DNA of 64,000 nucleotides from UBA721 sp002705165 (GCA_045565995.1 JBJLEF010000001.1:620001-684000); one strand, 5' to 3'; numbered from the stretch's first letter, positions 55,850 to 64,000 are shown. Program-made: numbers and translations. The notes: generated from the letters alone by a model not told the origin.

Positions 55850-57370
55850 TTATTTACCAAGCGACTTGGATACATCTGTCTTATAGGCACTGGCAGCAGG
55901 AATAAACCCGACAAAGATTGCCAGTAAAACAAGACCTGGAATCACGAGAAATTCCGAAGAAATCGAGTTCAAAACAGGAAATGGCAAAGGGGGCGCAAGT
56001 TCGAAGAAACCAATCTGGACTCCGGTTTGACTTTCAATCACTCCGCTGAAGGCAGCAATCAGCCCATGCCCTCCAATGATTCCCATGAATCCGCCAACTA
56101 ATGAAAGCACCATGGATTCAAGCAGCACGATGTTATAGACCGTGCCCCGACGGGCGCCCAAAGCTCGCAATACAGCAATTTCACTACGACGATCGCTCAT
56201 GGAATTGTAAATACTGACAAGAATACTCACACCGGACATAAAGCAAATCAACACCGTTAAAACCAATAGTAAAGTCTGCACCGGGCTAACAAAGTAATCC
56301 AATAGCCGACGAATCTCAGTAATTGGAAATACTGCCTGAGCTACGTTACCTTCATTCACCTGATTCTCAATCCCGATCGAATAGAGAGGATCCATACGCA
56401 CCAGCATGGCCGTTATCTCGCGTTTCTCGACCGGCAATATATAATCTGCGTCGGTAATCTTGTGAGCGATTTGATTCGTACCGTACACATCGTCTTCGTT
56501 CTCCAAAGGTTTTGCATGATCACTCATGCGATAGAAGCCTTCCATATTAATGAACACCGCTCTGTCATTAGGCGTGCCGGTGGATTCCAAAATACCCACC
56601 ACGACAAACTTTGTGGCATGCGCATCGCCTTCGGTTGAACCGTGAGACGGGTTGATCGTATCACCAACTTTTAAGCCACGATCCTCGGCGACGACTGAGC
56701 CTACTAAAGCTTCAAAGAATCCATTCTCTTCGGTGAAATAATCAAAGTTGCGACCATTTCCATCCAATTGATAATCTTGGTCACCCTGAGGGCCGTACTT
56801 CAACAAAGAAAACATATCAGGAGTTGTACCTACGACTCGGTAGGGCCCAACATAGTCACCTAGACACAATGGAATAGCAAAGTCGGTAAAGGCCGAGTAC
56901 TTTCCTTCACGCTTCCAGGGATAGAGATGTTCATGGTGCTGTTCAACGATTGCATTGGCAGCTAATGCTGCAACTATTCCTGCCGGAGATGTCACCCCGA
57001 TGCCGGAAGCTAAAAGAGTTGCACGTGCTGCCTGCTGATGCTGCACAGCTTTGTAAGAGTATGAACCACTGTATTGTTTTTCTCGGACTTCCTGATTTTG
57101 AAATTCCAAATAATAGTCATACGGAATATTTTCGATCGGCTCACTGAGATAGTAAACCGAGTTCAAAACCAGTTGCAGCTTTCCCCCTTTAGCGCCGACC
57201 ACCATGTTGTAACCCAGTGTTGCATTGGCATTGAAGGACTTTTGGACAATACCAAAAATCGCGAGCACGGCGACAACAAGACCAACCCCCAATGCCATCG
57301 AAATCATTGTCAGTGTGGAGGAAAGGAACCGTTGTTTGATACTGCGTACAGCAATCGTCAGCAAATTCAT
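55850..57370 (-). CDS. ABC transporter permease, FtsX/MacB type
   Basis: 506 residues. An N-terminal helix and long periplasmic domain precede three C-terminal helices: RSIKQRFLSSTLTMISMALG (helix 1 and coupling region), then LLLVLTVLICFMSGVSILVS, NIVLLESMVLSLVGGFMGII and the last FLVIPGLVLLAIFVGFIPA. YNSMSDRRSEIAVLRALGAR is the FtsX-family signature between helices 2 and 3. Such permeases move lipids, peptides or act mechanically instead of importing small solutes. Its start overlaps the ATPase stop by four bases (ATGA). Confidence 0.9.
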   Translation of the reverse strand: MNLLTIAVRSIKQRFLSSTLTMISMALGVGLVVAVLAIFGIVQKSFNANATLGYNMVVGAKGGKLQLVLNSVYYLSEPIENIPYDYYLEFQNQEVREKQYSGSYSYKAVQHQQAARATLLASGIGVTSPAGIVAALAANAIVEQHHEHLYPWKREGKYSAFTDFAIPLCLGDYVGPYRVVGTTPDMFSLLKYGPQGDQDYQLDGNGRNFDYFTEENGFFEALVGSVVAEDRGLKVGDTINPSHGSTEGDAHATKFVVVGILESTGTPNDRAVFINMEGFYRMSDHAKPLENEDDVYGTNQIAHKITDADYILPVEKREITAMLVRMDPLYSIGIENQVNEGNVAQAVFPITEIRRLLDYFVSPVQTLLLVLTVLICFMSGVSILVSIYNSMSDRRSEIAVLRALGARRGTVYNIVLLESMVLSLVGGFMGIIGGHGLIAAFSGVIESQTGVQIGFFELAPPLPFPVLNSISSEFLVIPGLVLLAIFVGFIPAASAYKTDVSKSLGK

Positions 57371-58080
57371 GACTCGTGCCCCTCTCCCTCTACTTCTGAC
57401 ATACTGGCGGTAGCTTCGGCGGCAACGAGATTGATATTTTCGAGATGATCAATTCGGTCGAACTGACTGGCGACTTCCATCGCATGCGTTACCAAAATAA
57501 GTCCGATATTAGATTCTCCACATGCCTCTTTGATCAAAGAGACAATTCCCTGTTGATTGGCGGGATCGATATTAGCCGTGGGCTCATCGGCCAACAACAA
57601 ACGGGGGCGATTCGCCAACGCTCGAGCAACCGCAACACGTTGCTGTTCACCCACACTCATTTGATCAGGCTTGTGATCCAGGCGATGCCCCAATCCAACT
57701 CGCTTTAAAAGCCAATTGGCATATTTGTGATCGGGAACATCTTTGGCAAAACTCATCCCAAGCAGGACGTTTTCCAACGCAGTAAAAGCTGGTAGAAGAT
57801 TGAAGGTCTGAAAAACATAACCAATATTTGAGGCTCGAAAGCGATCCCACATCGGCTCCGAAAACTTCGTTAGTTCCTGATCCAAAAAACGTATCTCTCC
57901 GGAATCTATCCTTGTAATCCCGGAAATGCCGTGCAGTAGCGTCGTCTTACCGCCCCCACTTCTTCCGAGTAGCACAACCTGTTCTCCGGCATCCACTCGA
58001 AATTCGGGAATGTCGAGAATCTCCAAACGCTCACCGTCTGGCTGTGCGAAAGATTTTTTTAGATCTAAGATTTCTAGCAT
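57367..58080 (-). CDS. ABC transporter ATP-binding protein, LolD/MacB type
   Basis: 237 residues. Walker A GRSGGGKTTLLHGI (about 39-52), Q-loop TFNLLPAFTALENVLLG, signature VGEQQRVAVARAL (an SVGEQQR variant of LSGGQQR), Walker B LLLADEPTANID and H-loop LVTHAM. It overlaps the permease by four bases and powers it. The 141-base gap ahead of it contains three tandem 14-base repeats at 58120-58161, which fall in its likely promoter or leader. Confidence 0.92.
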   Translation of the reverse strand: MLEILDLKKSFAQPDGERLEILDIPEFRVDAGEQVVLLGRSGGGKTTLLHGISGITRIDSGEIRFLDQELTKFSEPMWDRFRASNIGYVFQTFNLLPAFTALENVLLGMSFAKDVPDHKYANWLLKRVGLGHRLDHKPDQMSVGEQQRVAVARALANRPRLLLADEPTANIDPANQQGIVSLIKEACGESNIGLILVTHAMEVASQFDRIDHLENINLVAAEATASMSEVEGEGHES

Positions 58081-58119
58081 AAAGAGAACAATTCAATGGG
58101 GGTCTTAACGATTACGCAT

Positions 58120-58161
58120 GTTCATTACAGGAAGTTCATTACAGGAAGTTCATTACAGGAG
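58120..58161. repeat. three tandem copies of a 14-base unit
   Basis: GTTCATTACAGGAA occurs at 58120-58133 and 58134-58147, with a third copy differing in its last base at 58148-58161. The block lies between the lipA stop (58222) and the ABC ATPase start (58080), about 40-80 bases upstream of the ATPase on the minus strand. Such tandem units can gain or lose copies and might alter expression. Confidence 0.85.
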
Positions 58162-58221
58162 ATTCATACAAATGTAACACATCCTGGCAAGCACCAAAGC
58201 ATTCGACAATTCAACCAGTAT

Positions 58222-59139
58222 CTAAGCTTCGTCTTCTGCCATATCGCGTGCGTGGTAACTACTGCGAACAAACGGGCCGCTGGCAACCTTCTTAAATCCC
58301 ATTTTCCTCGCCGCATCACCCAGGAAGTTGAATTCATCGGGTGGGATGTACCTTTCCACCGGCAAATACCTTGCACCCGGCTGCAAATACTGCCCTAGGG
58401 TGAGAAAATCGACATCGTGATCTCGGAGATCTGCAAATACTTCGAATAACTCTTCATGCGTTTCACCCAACCCTAACATCAAACCGCTCTTGGTTTTGAG
58501 CTCGGGATTCCGCTGCTTGATCCGGCGAAGCATACTCAGTGTCCAGCGATAGCGGGACTTGGGGCCACGAACTTTGCGATAGAGTCGAGGCACCGTTTCA
58601 ACATTATGGTTAAACACTTCCGGAGCCGAATCAATCACTCGGTCTAATGCATCGAGATTACCTACAAAATCTGGTGTAAGTACTTCAATGGTTGCGCCCG
58701 TACGCGCACGAGTCTCAGTCACACACTGGTAATAATGTTCGGCCCCCCCATCCGGTAAATCATCTCGAGTCACCGAAGTAATAACAACATGCTTCAGCCC
58801 CAGTCGATGGGCTGCTTCGGCAACACGTTGTGGTTCATCCTCTTCCAACTTATCCGGTTTACCTCGCCCGACAGCACAGAAGCCACATGGGCGAGTGCAA
58901 ACATTGCCGAGTATCATAAACGTGGCCGTAAGTTGGGAGTAACACTCCATTCGATTTGGACATTTCGCATTATCACAAACCGTCTCCAGCCCAAGTTCTT
59001 CCATCAAACCCTGAGTAAAATGGTTCGCATTTCCCTTCGGGACTTCACGACGCAACCATTCCGGTAATCGCTGGCGACTTGCTGACGACGAAGGAGCTTC
59101 CACGATGGGAAGTTCAGGAAAAGATGTTTGAGTATCCAA
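58222..59139 (-). CDS. lipA: lipoyl synthase
   Basis: 305 residues from a TTG start at 59139; no better start precedes the first cluster. The auxiliary cluster motif CDNAKCPNRMEC (CxxxxCxxxxxC) and the radical SAM motif CTRPCGFCAV (CxxxCxxC) are both intact, with VTSVTRDDLPDGGA, GLMLGLGETHEEL and the C-terminal RSSYHARDM. It inserts the two sulfur atoms into the octanoyl arm of lipoyl domains. It is 37 bases after the LipB-like gene in the same direction. Confidence 0.95.
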   Translation of the reverse strand: MDTQTSFPELPIVEAPSSSASRQRLPEWLRREVPKGNANHFTQGLMEELGLETVCDNAKCPNRMECYSQLTATFMILGNVCTRPCGFCAVGRGKPDKLEEDEPQRVAEAAHRLGLKHVVITSVTRDDLPDGGAEHYYQCVTETRARTGATIEVLTPDFVGNLDALDRVIDSAPEVFNHNVETVPRLYRKVRGPKSRYRWTLSMLRRIKQRNPELKTKSGLMLGLGETHEELFEVFADLRDHDVDFLTLGQYLQPGARYLPVERYIPPDEFNFLGDAARKMGFKKVASGPFVRSSYHARDMAEDEA

Positions 59140-59175
59140 CGGTAATTTTCCCGTTTTCCAGTTAGTGACCTAAAC

Positions 59176-59883
59176 TTATTGTCGAAGCAAGGGATGACCA
59201 GTGTGTATATGGTAATCCTGACATTCGAATACATCAGCAAATGATTGTACCATGGCTGACCGAATTTGAGCCATTCTAACAACCTGCCTGCGTTCGGCCA
59301 GCAGGCTACTCATTGTTCCTCGGGATTGATCAGCTGGAATCTTCTTCACTGCGTCGATAAATCCATAATCCCGCATTTCCGGTTCCACATTAAGATACGT
59401 CCCAAAGCAACTTACGCCCTGCTGCACAGCCATCGCGGTAACGCCCAGCAATCCTGTACGCCCCCAAATATTGAAATCGATCTCCGTGTCCAATGGTGTA
59501 TAGGAAAGCTCATGCAGAGCGCCTACGACTGCCTGTCGTACTAGCCTCAAAACTTTACCTGGGGACACCTGATACCAATTCATCGGAATCAGTGGATAAA
59601 CTGCCAATTGGCCTGGACGGTGTAGGATACAGCCACCACCCCGAGCCACCCAAAGTGACTTTAACTTACCCGATTTGAATCGCTCTGCACCCAAGCGGAT
59701 ATCAGCATGAGACCCCATTCGACCAACTGAAATAACCGGTTCGTGTTCACAAAGCAATACCTGGATTCGATCCGATGCATAGCTCTGTGTTTCCACCAAC
59801 TGCCGCTGTAATCGCAGGTATTTACTTAGCTCGACACGGCCCAGCATATAGAATGCCATCTTGGACTCTTCACTACTAAACAT
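59176..59883 (-). CDS. LipB-family protein lacking both catalytic residues
   Basis: 235 residues. Family features remain: VARGGGCILHRPGQLAVYP (in part; the usual THGPGQ region has HRPGQ) and GVSCFGTYLNV, aligning with HGLALNV of the E. coli enzyme. On hand alignment the catalytic lysine (E. coli K135) falls on L145, and the catalytic cysteine (C169) falls near V179 or A184, with no Cys until the C-terminal CQDY. Unless C159 or C85 takes the role, transferase activity as known is not expected. The gene is next to lipA, so a role in lipoylation is still likely. It diverges from smpB. Confidence 0.8.
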   Translation of the reverse strand: MFSSEESKMAFYMLGRVELSKYLRLQRQLVETQSYASDRIQVLLCEHEPVISVGRMGSHADIRLGAERFKSGKLKSLWVARGGGCILHRPGQLAVYPLIPMNWYQVSPGKVLRLVRQAVVGALHELSYTPLDTEIDFNIWGRTGLLGVTAMAVQQGVSCFGTYLNVEPEMRDYGFIDAVKKIPADQSRGTMSSLLAERRQVVRMAQIRSAMVQSFADVFECQDYHIHTGHPLLRQ

Positions 59884-60000
59884 ACTTCTCTCATCCAGTA
59901 AACGCTGTGGCCGCTGGATACTTTCTCGGTGGCCGACTATGCTGGGTTAAACACAACCTATCAAGCTGCCTATTGTATCCTCTTTTGCACTGATGCCCCG

Positions 60001-60492
60001 ATGGGTAAGAAAAAGAACAAGCAAAACACTGAGCCCGAACAAAAAACCAGCCACATTGCGGAAAACCGTAGGGCAAGGCATCAGTATCATGTTATCGACA
60101 CGCTGGAATGCGGCATTGTCCTTCGAGGCAGTGAAGTAAAAAGTCTGCGCCTCGGGCAAGTCTCACTCGACGAAGCTTATGGTCGCGTGATCGGCAAAGA
60201 TGTCTATCTTGTCGGATGCGATATTCCCGAATACAAACAGGCCTCACATCTCAATCATCGTCCACGTCGCGAACGCAAATTACTCATGCATAAGATTGAG
60301 CGCCGGAAATTTGCTGAAAAAGCAACGCAAAATGGGCACACTCTCGTCCCCTTAAAAATGTATTTCAATCACCGGGGAATCTGCAAACTGTTGCTAGGAC
60401 TTTGTAAAGGTAAGCAAGTGCATGACAAGCGACAGTCGATGAAGAAACGTGATACACAACGTGGGCTAGATCGCGCGATGCGTAGACGCTAG
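60001..60492 (+). CDS. smpB: tmRNA-binding protein SmpB
   Basis: 163 residues from ATG 60001; an in-frame extension to 59929 is unlikely. Core motifs: IAENRRARHQYHVIDTLECG, IVLRGSEVKSLRLGQVSLDE, AYGRVIGKDVYLVGCDIPEY, RKLLMHKIERRKF (with the R-E-R-K-L-L basic run) and the basic C-terminal tail with KRDTQRGLDRAMRRR. It delivers tmRNA to stalled ribosomes. The N-terminus carries an extra Lys-rich run. The tmRNA gene was not found in this window. Confidence 0.95.
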   Translation: MGKKKNKQNTEPEQKTSHIAENRRARHQYHVIDTLECGIVLRGSEVKSLRLGQVSLDEAYGRVIGKDVYLVGCDIPEYKQASHLNHRPRRERKLLMHKIERRKFAEKATQNGHTLVPLKMYFNHRGICKLLLGLCKGKQVHDKRQSMKKRDTQRGLDRAMRRR

Positions 60493-60758
60493 TTCTCCCC
60501 TTCGAATTCCAACTCGATCGTCCCAATCACAGTCCCTGTCGTAAGCTCATCATCCACTTCCACCGCAGCGTAGTGAAATACACCACCATGCCTGGCCACC
60601 ATTTCCACGACGATATCTTCCGCACAAATTTCGCACAAGGGATCACCAGACTCAACCATCGAGCCGGAACCCACTATCCAAGCGGTCAAACAAAGTCTTG
60701 CTTTGGGAATTTCGAAATCAGGGATCCGAACTTCATACAACTCCGATGATGTCGACAC
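60489..60758 (-). CDS. stand-alone biotin/lipoyl-type domain without the modified lysine
   Basis: 89 residues from GTG 60758, whose first base pair overlaps the stop of the CBM9-like gene (TAGTG). The fold follows the biotinyl/lipoyl domain of 2-oxo acid dehydrogenase E2 proteins: IPDFEIPKARLCLTAWIVG, VESGDPLCEICAEDIVVEM and FHYAAVEVDDELTTGTVIG. The modified lysine (in the DKA position) is Ile49 (AEDIVVE), so it is not expected to carry lipoate or biotin. It may be a structural or binding relic. It is last of a three-gene run after uvrA and convergent with smpB, sharing four bases. Confidence 0.78.
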   Translation of the reverse strand: MSTSSELYEVRIPDFEIPKARLCLTAWIVGSGSMVESGDPLCEICAEDIVVEMVARHGGVFHYAAVEVDDELTTGTVIGTIELEFEGEN

Positions 60759-61408
60759 TAGCTTTCAAGCTCCAAGGTACCCCAGAGTGTTGGATCCTCC
60801 TGCACCGGGTATTCCGGACCGACGGAGAAAGTCTGCCAACCCAATTCACGATCAACAACGGCATAACTAAAGCCAAGACGCGGGTAATCTTCCGGATCGA
60901 ATCCCGTAAGACAATCTGCCGGTATCCTGCCTCGAATTAAGTAGCCGTCCTTTTTAGTCTGAGCGTAAACCTGAAGCCGTTCACTTCTTACCAAGGTCGG
61001 GTTTTCGCGCGCACGATTAATCTCCAGATGCGCCGCTAACGGCTCCGCACGGCGAGCACCTGCCCCTTCGGGCATAAACGTGAACCAGTGACAGAAACGG
61101 TTTGCACGATGGATAGTATGAGTATCACGAGTATCAATAAACAAGTGCAGGCCATCGCTGTCCTCTACACGTGAATCACGACACCATAATGCCTGCTGTT
61201 TGCCTTTTACTTCTGCCTGAATAAATATCCCTTCAGTATTCCATCCAATACGAACGTCTGCATACTCATCCCTCCCGCTCAACTCCTGTAAAGAAGGAAG
61301 TTTATACCGAGGTGTAAGATTCACTCCGGTTGCCCCCCAGGGTTTACTTACCTTAAGACACGGTACGGAGAAGCGAAACAACATAGCTGGATCAATCAGT
61401 GACATCAT
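60758..61408 (-). CDS. CBM9-like (DOMON-type) domain protein
   Basis: 216 residues. It reads like a family 9 carbohydrate-binding sandwich: EYADVRIGWNTEGIFIQAEV, then DSRVEDSDGLHLFIDTRDT (the domain's calcium/face motif), RFCHWFTFMPEGAGARRAEP and the late RLGFSYAVVDRELGWQTFSV. No signal peptide is seen, which is odd for a sugar-binding module and suggests an intracellular protein. Its start overlaps the uvrA stop (ATGA) and its stop overlaps the lipoyl-domain start, so all three are coupled. Function unknown. Confidence 0.75.
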   Translation of the reverse strand: MMSLIDPAMLFRFSVPCLKVSKPWGATGVNLTPRYKLPSLQELSGRDEYADVRIGWNTEGIFIQAEVKGKQQALWCRDSRVEDSDGLHLFIDTRDTHTIHRANRFCHWFTFMPEGAGARRAEPLAAHLEINRARENPTLVRSERLQVYAQTKKDGYLIRGRIPADCLTGFDPEDYPRLGFSYAVVDRELGWQTFSVGPEYPVQEDPTLWGTLELES

Positions 61409-64000
61409 TCCAACTCCTGCATTTCAGCCAGCAAATTTCTTAGGTAACCCTCTAGGTCACTTGAATAAATATCTTCCGACTTATTGAAATAAAGGTGGGC
61501 TACGTCCTTCTTCGCCAAACTGGAATCAAAATCTCTACGACTTCCAAACTCAGCAATCCGTCCGGCCGTCATCAGACCTTTTGGGCAATTGATGGTTAAT
61601 CGTAATGCCTCCGCCTTTTTCGTCGTCACTGTCAACCACGGTACACGGCCACCTGAGATGTACAAATGAACCAACACTTTGTTGTTCCAGAGGAAGTTTC
61701 CATCGGGTAGTACATCCTGCAGCAACTGATAGAGGTCTTCCCAAACCTCCATCTTCCACATACGTTTATGTCCAGGCATAAAGCCTTTCGTTGAGAAATG
61801 CCACTTTTGTCCATTGGATTTCCAGGGAGACTTCTCGATCTTTTTTGTACCAGTCCCACCCGTGAACTCTTCGAATGCCTTGACTGCTGTCTCTATAAAT
61901 TCCCAGTAAGCCGGCGTGTCGATTTCCTCCAGACTATAAGCACGAATCTCAACTTCCTGCCACTGCGACCTCTTCTTTACTTTGACACGAGGTTCGTTCC
62001 CATAAACCGGCAGGTCATCCATTTGATTCAAGGTTTTAAGTCCAATCGCCTCCTCTAACTTCTCGCGATTAAATGTTCCCGGAGCGGTACGGAATTTCAT
62101 CTTAAGCATCCACGTTTCCGCGGTGATTGCATGAAAAAACCAACCCAAACTCTTCTTATCAGCGGCGATCTCCACGACAGTGCGGGAACCGTAGTCTGTT
62201 TCATTTAGGCTGCTACTAACCTGCTCAATCTTATCGATCGTTTCAGCCAGAATAGATCCCTCCCACTTCACTTCGCCACCATCGCGACCAACGCGGCGTT
62301 GTGTATGCCAAGCTCTACCGTCAGTCTTCCAGGGCATCGAAACTTCCTGCCCAATCTCTAAAAGATCCAAATCGTCCTCTTTGATTTGTTCTGCGTGGGG
62401 ATCATACACTTCCCGATTTTCATACGGCCCAGCGTCAATGACCGGAATTAAAGCTTCCCCTGTATGGCTGGGTAAATCGGATTTTTTGAGTTGAAGATTT
62501 TGTGCATAAGTGGCAAGTGATTCCGGGGTACCCGTCTGAACAATCACTCCACCACCAAAGCCTGCCTCTGGTCCCATGTCGACAACCCAGTCTGCGGTCT
62601 TAATCAGATCGAGATTATGTTCAATGACGACAACCGTATTCCCCAAATCCACCAAACGGTGGAGGACATCCAATAATTTGGCAATATCATCGAAGTGAAG
62701 CCCCGTCGTCGGCTCATCCAACAAGTACAGAGTCTGACCGGTATCAGGTCGCGACAACTCCGCTGCCAACTTCACCCGCTGAGCTTCACCGCCCGATAGC
62801 GTTGGGGCAGGTTGTCCGAGCGCTACGTAATCGAGTCCGACATCACAAAGCATTTGCAAGATTCGGCGAATTTTTGGAATGTTATCAAATAATTCAACCG
62901 CTTCTGCGATGGTCATCTCCAAGACGTCCGAAATCGAGCGGCCACGAAATTTAACCGCCAACGTATCTGGATTGTAGCGTTTCCCTTCACACGTTTCACA
63001 CTGAACCCAAACATCTGGCAGGAAGTGCATTTCGATACAGTTTTGTCCATATCCATCACAGGCATCACATCGCCCACCCGGTACATTGAAACTAAATCGT
63101 CGCGCAGTATAGCCACGTAACTTTGCATCAGGAAGTTGGGAAAATAACGTACGTATTAAATCAAACAAACCGGTATAAGTTGCCGGATTCGAACTGGGTG
63201 AATTACCAATTGGATTCTGATCAACGCGGATCACTTTATTGATATATTCAATCCCCACAATTCTATCGTGTGCCCCGGGGATTCCGGATGCGCGATGTAA
63301 CTTCCGAGCTAGTGCGGTGTACAAAATACCGTCAATGAGTGAGCTTTTACCACTACCACTTGGCCCGGTAATTGCTGTGAGTGTCCCTAGAGGAATCTCC
63401 AAATCAACATTCTTCAGGTTGTGGTGGCGGGCTCCAATCACTTTGATTACTTGTTGCTTACCCGACTTCAACTCAACAGGACGGCGATTATCCGGAATCA
63501 CAATCGCTTTAGCTCCGGAGAGGTAGGGACCTGTTAATGAGGCCTTGCGTTTCGATAACTGCTTGGGGGTTCCCTGAGCCACGATGTTTCCACCGTGCTT
63601 GCCCGACCCGGGGCCGAAATCACAAAGGTAATCACTACCTTCGATAATTTCGCGGTCATGCTCCACAACCAACAAGGTATTACCAAGATCTCGCAGTTTA
63701 TAAAGTGCTCGTAGTAATCTTGCATTGTCTCGAGGATGTAACCCGATCGTTGGCTCATCCAACACGTACAATACACCGCACAATCCACTACCAAGCTGAC
63801 TTGCTAAACGAATACGCTGAGCCTCACCATTAGATAACGAAGCACTGGGACGATGCAGCGTTAAATAGTGGAGACCGATTTCGTTGAGAAATTCGAGCCG
63901 TTCACGTACTTCACGCAATAATTCACCAGCGATCGTTTTCTCGCGTCTGGTAAGCTGCCAATCATTAATCATCTGCAGTAAGTCGTCTAGTGCTGTACTA
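61405..64000 (-). CDS. uvrA: UvrA excinuclease subunit with long C-terminal extension (5' end outside window)
   Basis: The frame is open to base 64000; 864 codons are visible, representing the second half of a UvrA plus an extension. Positions below count from ATG 63972. First ATPase: LSNGEAQRIRLASQL (46-60; the usual LSGGE has Asn), Walker B VLYVLDEPTIGLHP. Second ATPase: Walker A ITGPSGSGKSS (201-211), zinc module CDAC...CETC (302-328), signature TLSGGEAQRVKLAAEL, Walker B LYLLDEPTTGLHF. Typical UvrA ends about residue 505 here; another 345 residues follow with no recognised fold (GRAWHTQRRVG, WHFSTKGFMPGHKRMW). UvrA scans DNA damage with UvrB. The rest of the gene, including any duplication, is beyond the edge. 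Confidence 0.93.
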   Translation of the reverse strand, partial: STALDDLLQMINDWQLTRREKTIAGELLREVRERLEFLNEIGLHYLTLHRPSASLSNGEAQRIRLASQLGSGLCGVLYVLDEPTIGLHPRDNARLLRALYKLRDLGNTLLVVEHDREIIEGSDYLCDFGPGSGKHGGNIVAQGTPKQLSKRKASLTGPYLSGAKAIVIPDNRRPVELKSGKQQVIKVIGARHHNLKNVDLEIPLGTLTAITGPSGSGKSSLIDGILYTALARKLHRASGIPGAHDRIVGIEYINKVIRVDQNPIGNSPSSNPATYTGLFDLIRTLFSQLPDAKLRGYTARRFSFNVPGGRCDACDGYGQNCIEMHFLPDVWVQCETCEGKRYNPDTLAVKFRGRSISDVLEMTIAEAVELFDNIPKIRRILQMLCDVGLDYVALGQPAPTLSGGEAQRVKLAAELSRPDTGQTLYLLDEPTTGLHFDDIAKLLDVLHRLVDLGNTVVVIEHNLDLIKTADWVVDMGPEAGFGGGVIVQTGTPESLATYAQNLQLKKSDLPSHTGEALIPVIDAGPYENREVYDPHAEQIKEDDLDLLEIGQEVSMPWKTDGRAWHTQRRVGRDGGEVKWEGSILAETIDKIEQVSSSLNETDYGSRTVVEIAADKKSLGWFFHAITAETWMLKMKFRTAPGTFNREKLEEAIGLKTLNQMDDLPVYGNEPRVKVKKRSQWQEVEIRAYSLEEIDTPAYWEFIETAVKAFEEFTGGTGTKKIEKSPWKSNGQKWHFSTKGFMPGHKRMWKMEVWEDLYQLLQDVLPDGNFLWNNKVLVHLYISGGRVPWLTVTTKKAEALRLTINCPKGLMTAGRIAEFGSRRDFDSSLAKKDVAHLYFNKSEDIYSSDLEGYLRNLLAEMQELE

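Noticed and set aside
60698..60940. Plus-strand frame over the lipoyl and CBM9-like genes
   Set aside because: It is a reverse-strand shadow of two coupled genes with recognisable folds, and has no ribosome binding site.
1..64000. CRISPR arrays, insertion sequences, prophage, tRNA or rRNA genes
   Set aside because: Looked for by eye on both strands; no regular spacer array, transposase, phage structural protein or cloverleaf was recognised. Short or degenerate examples could be missed without a search tool.

Overview
The window looks like a chromosomal segment from a planctomycete, most likely of the Pirellulales type. The evidence is a DUF1549/DUF1553 cytochrome-type protein, a DUF1598 protein, the small basic signature protein of the PVC superphylum, two Hanks-type kinases (one fused to a receiver-like domain), several Gfo/Idh/MocA oxidoreductases with sugar isomerases, and a UvrA with a long C-terminal extension. 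Genes lie on both strands in short runs. I saw no tRNA, rRNA, CRISPR array, insertion sequence or phage gene. Most of the window is core metabolism and maintenance, with several unrecognised or degenerate proteins mixed in.

Layout. 1-8.3 kb: the end of a DUF1549/DUF1553 protein, a MATE exporter, a kinase-receiver fusion, a small coiled-coil protein, a large secreted protein and a small membrane protein. 8.3-16.2 kb: glycerate kinase, DUF1598, a Gfo/Idh oxidoreductase, protoporphyrinogen oxidase, pterin carbinolamine dehydratase and a TPR protein. 16.2-22.6 kb (minus strand): a catabolic operon of a small DUF997-like subunit, a Na+/solute symporter broken by two apparent frameshifts, an M19 dipeptidase, a KdaD-like fumarylacetoacetase-fold dehydratase and a ketoglutarate-semialdehyde-type aldehyde dehydrogenase. 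22.7-33.5 kb: folD, sulfite reductase, two RNA methyltransferase-like genes, a lipoprotein, trpC with an overlapping zinc-ribbon gene, purH and a PQQ-type beta-propeller protein. 33.9-38 kb: a 1345-residue protein that I do not recognise.

38-47 kb: hemW, an RNase Z-like hydrolase, scpA, a pentapeptide-repeat protein, a LarA-like racemase, the PVC small basic protein, a second kinase, accD, rpe and scpB. 47-52.5 kb: a sugar-processing run (ketose 3-epimerase family, AcpH-like, Gfo/Idh, TIM-barrel isomerase, DUF4432 mutarotase-like). 52.7-58.1 kb: an export/metal-type cluster of two DUF3299-like proteins, a secreted CPFC protein and an FtsX/MacB-type ABC pair. 58.2-64 kb: lipA, a LipB homologue that lacks both catalytic residues, smpB, a lipoyl-type domain lacking its lysine, a CBM9-like protein, and uvrA running off the right edge.

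The strongest leads are the symporter operon (transport, peptide or sugar-acid cleavage, then 2-oxoglutarate production) with its two +1 frame breaks; the degenerate LipB and lysine-free lipoyl domain close together; the degenerate receiver domain on the first kinase; the UvrA extension; and the 1345-residue orphan. All calls come from reading the sequence; no database search was run.
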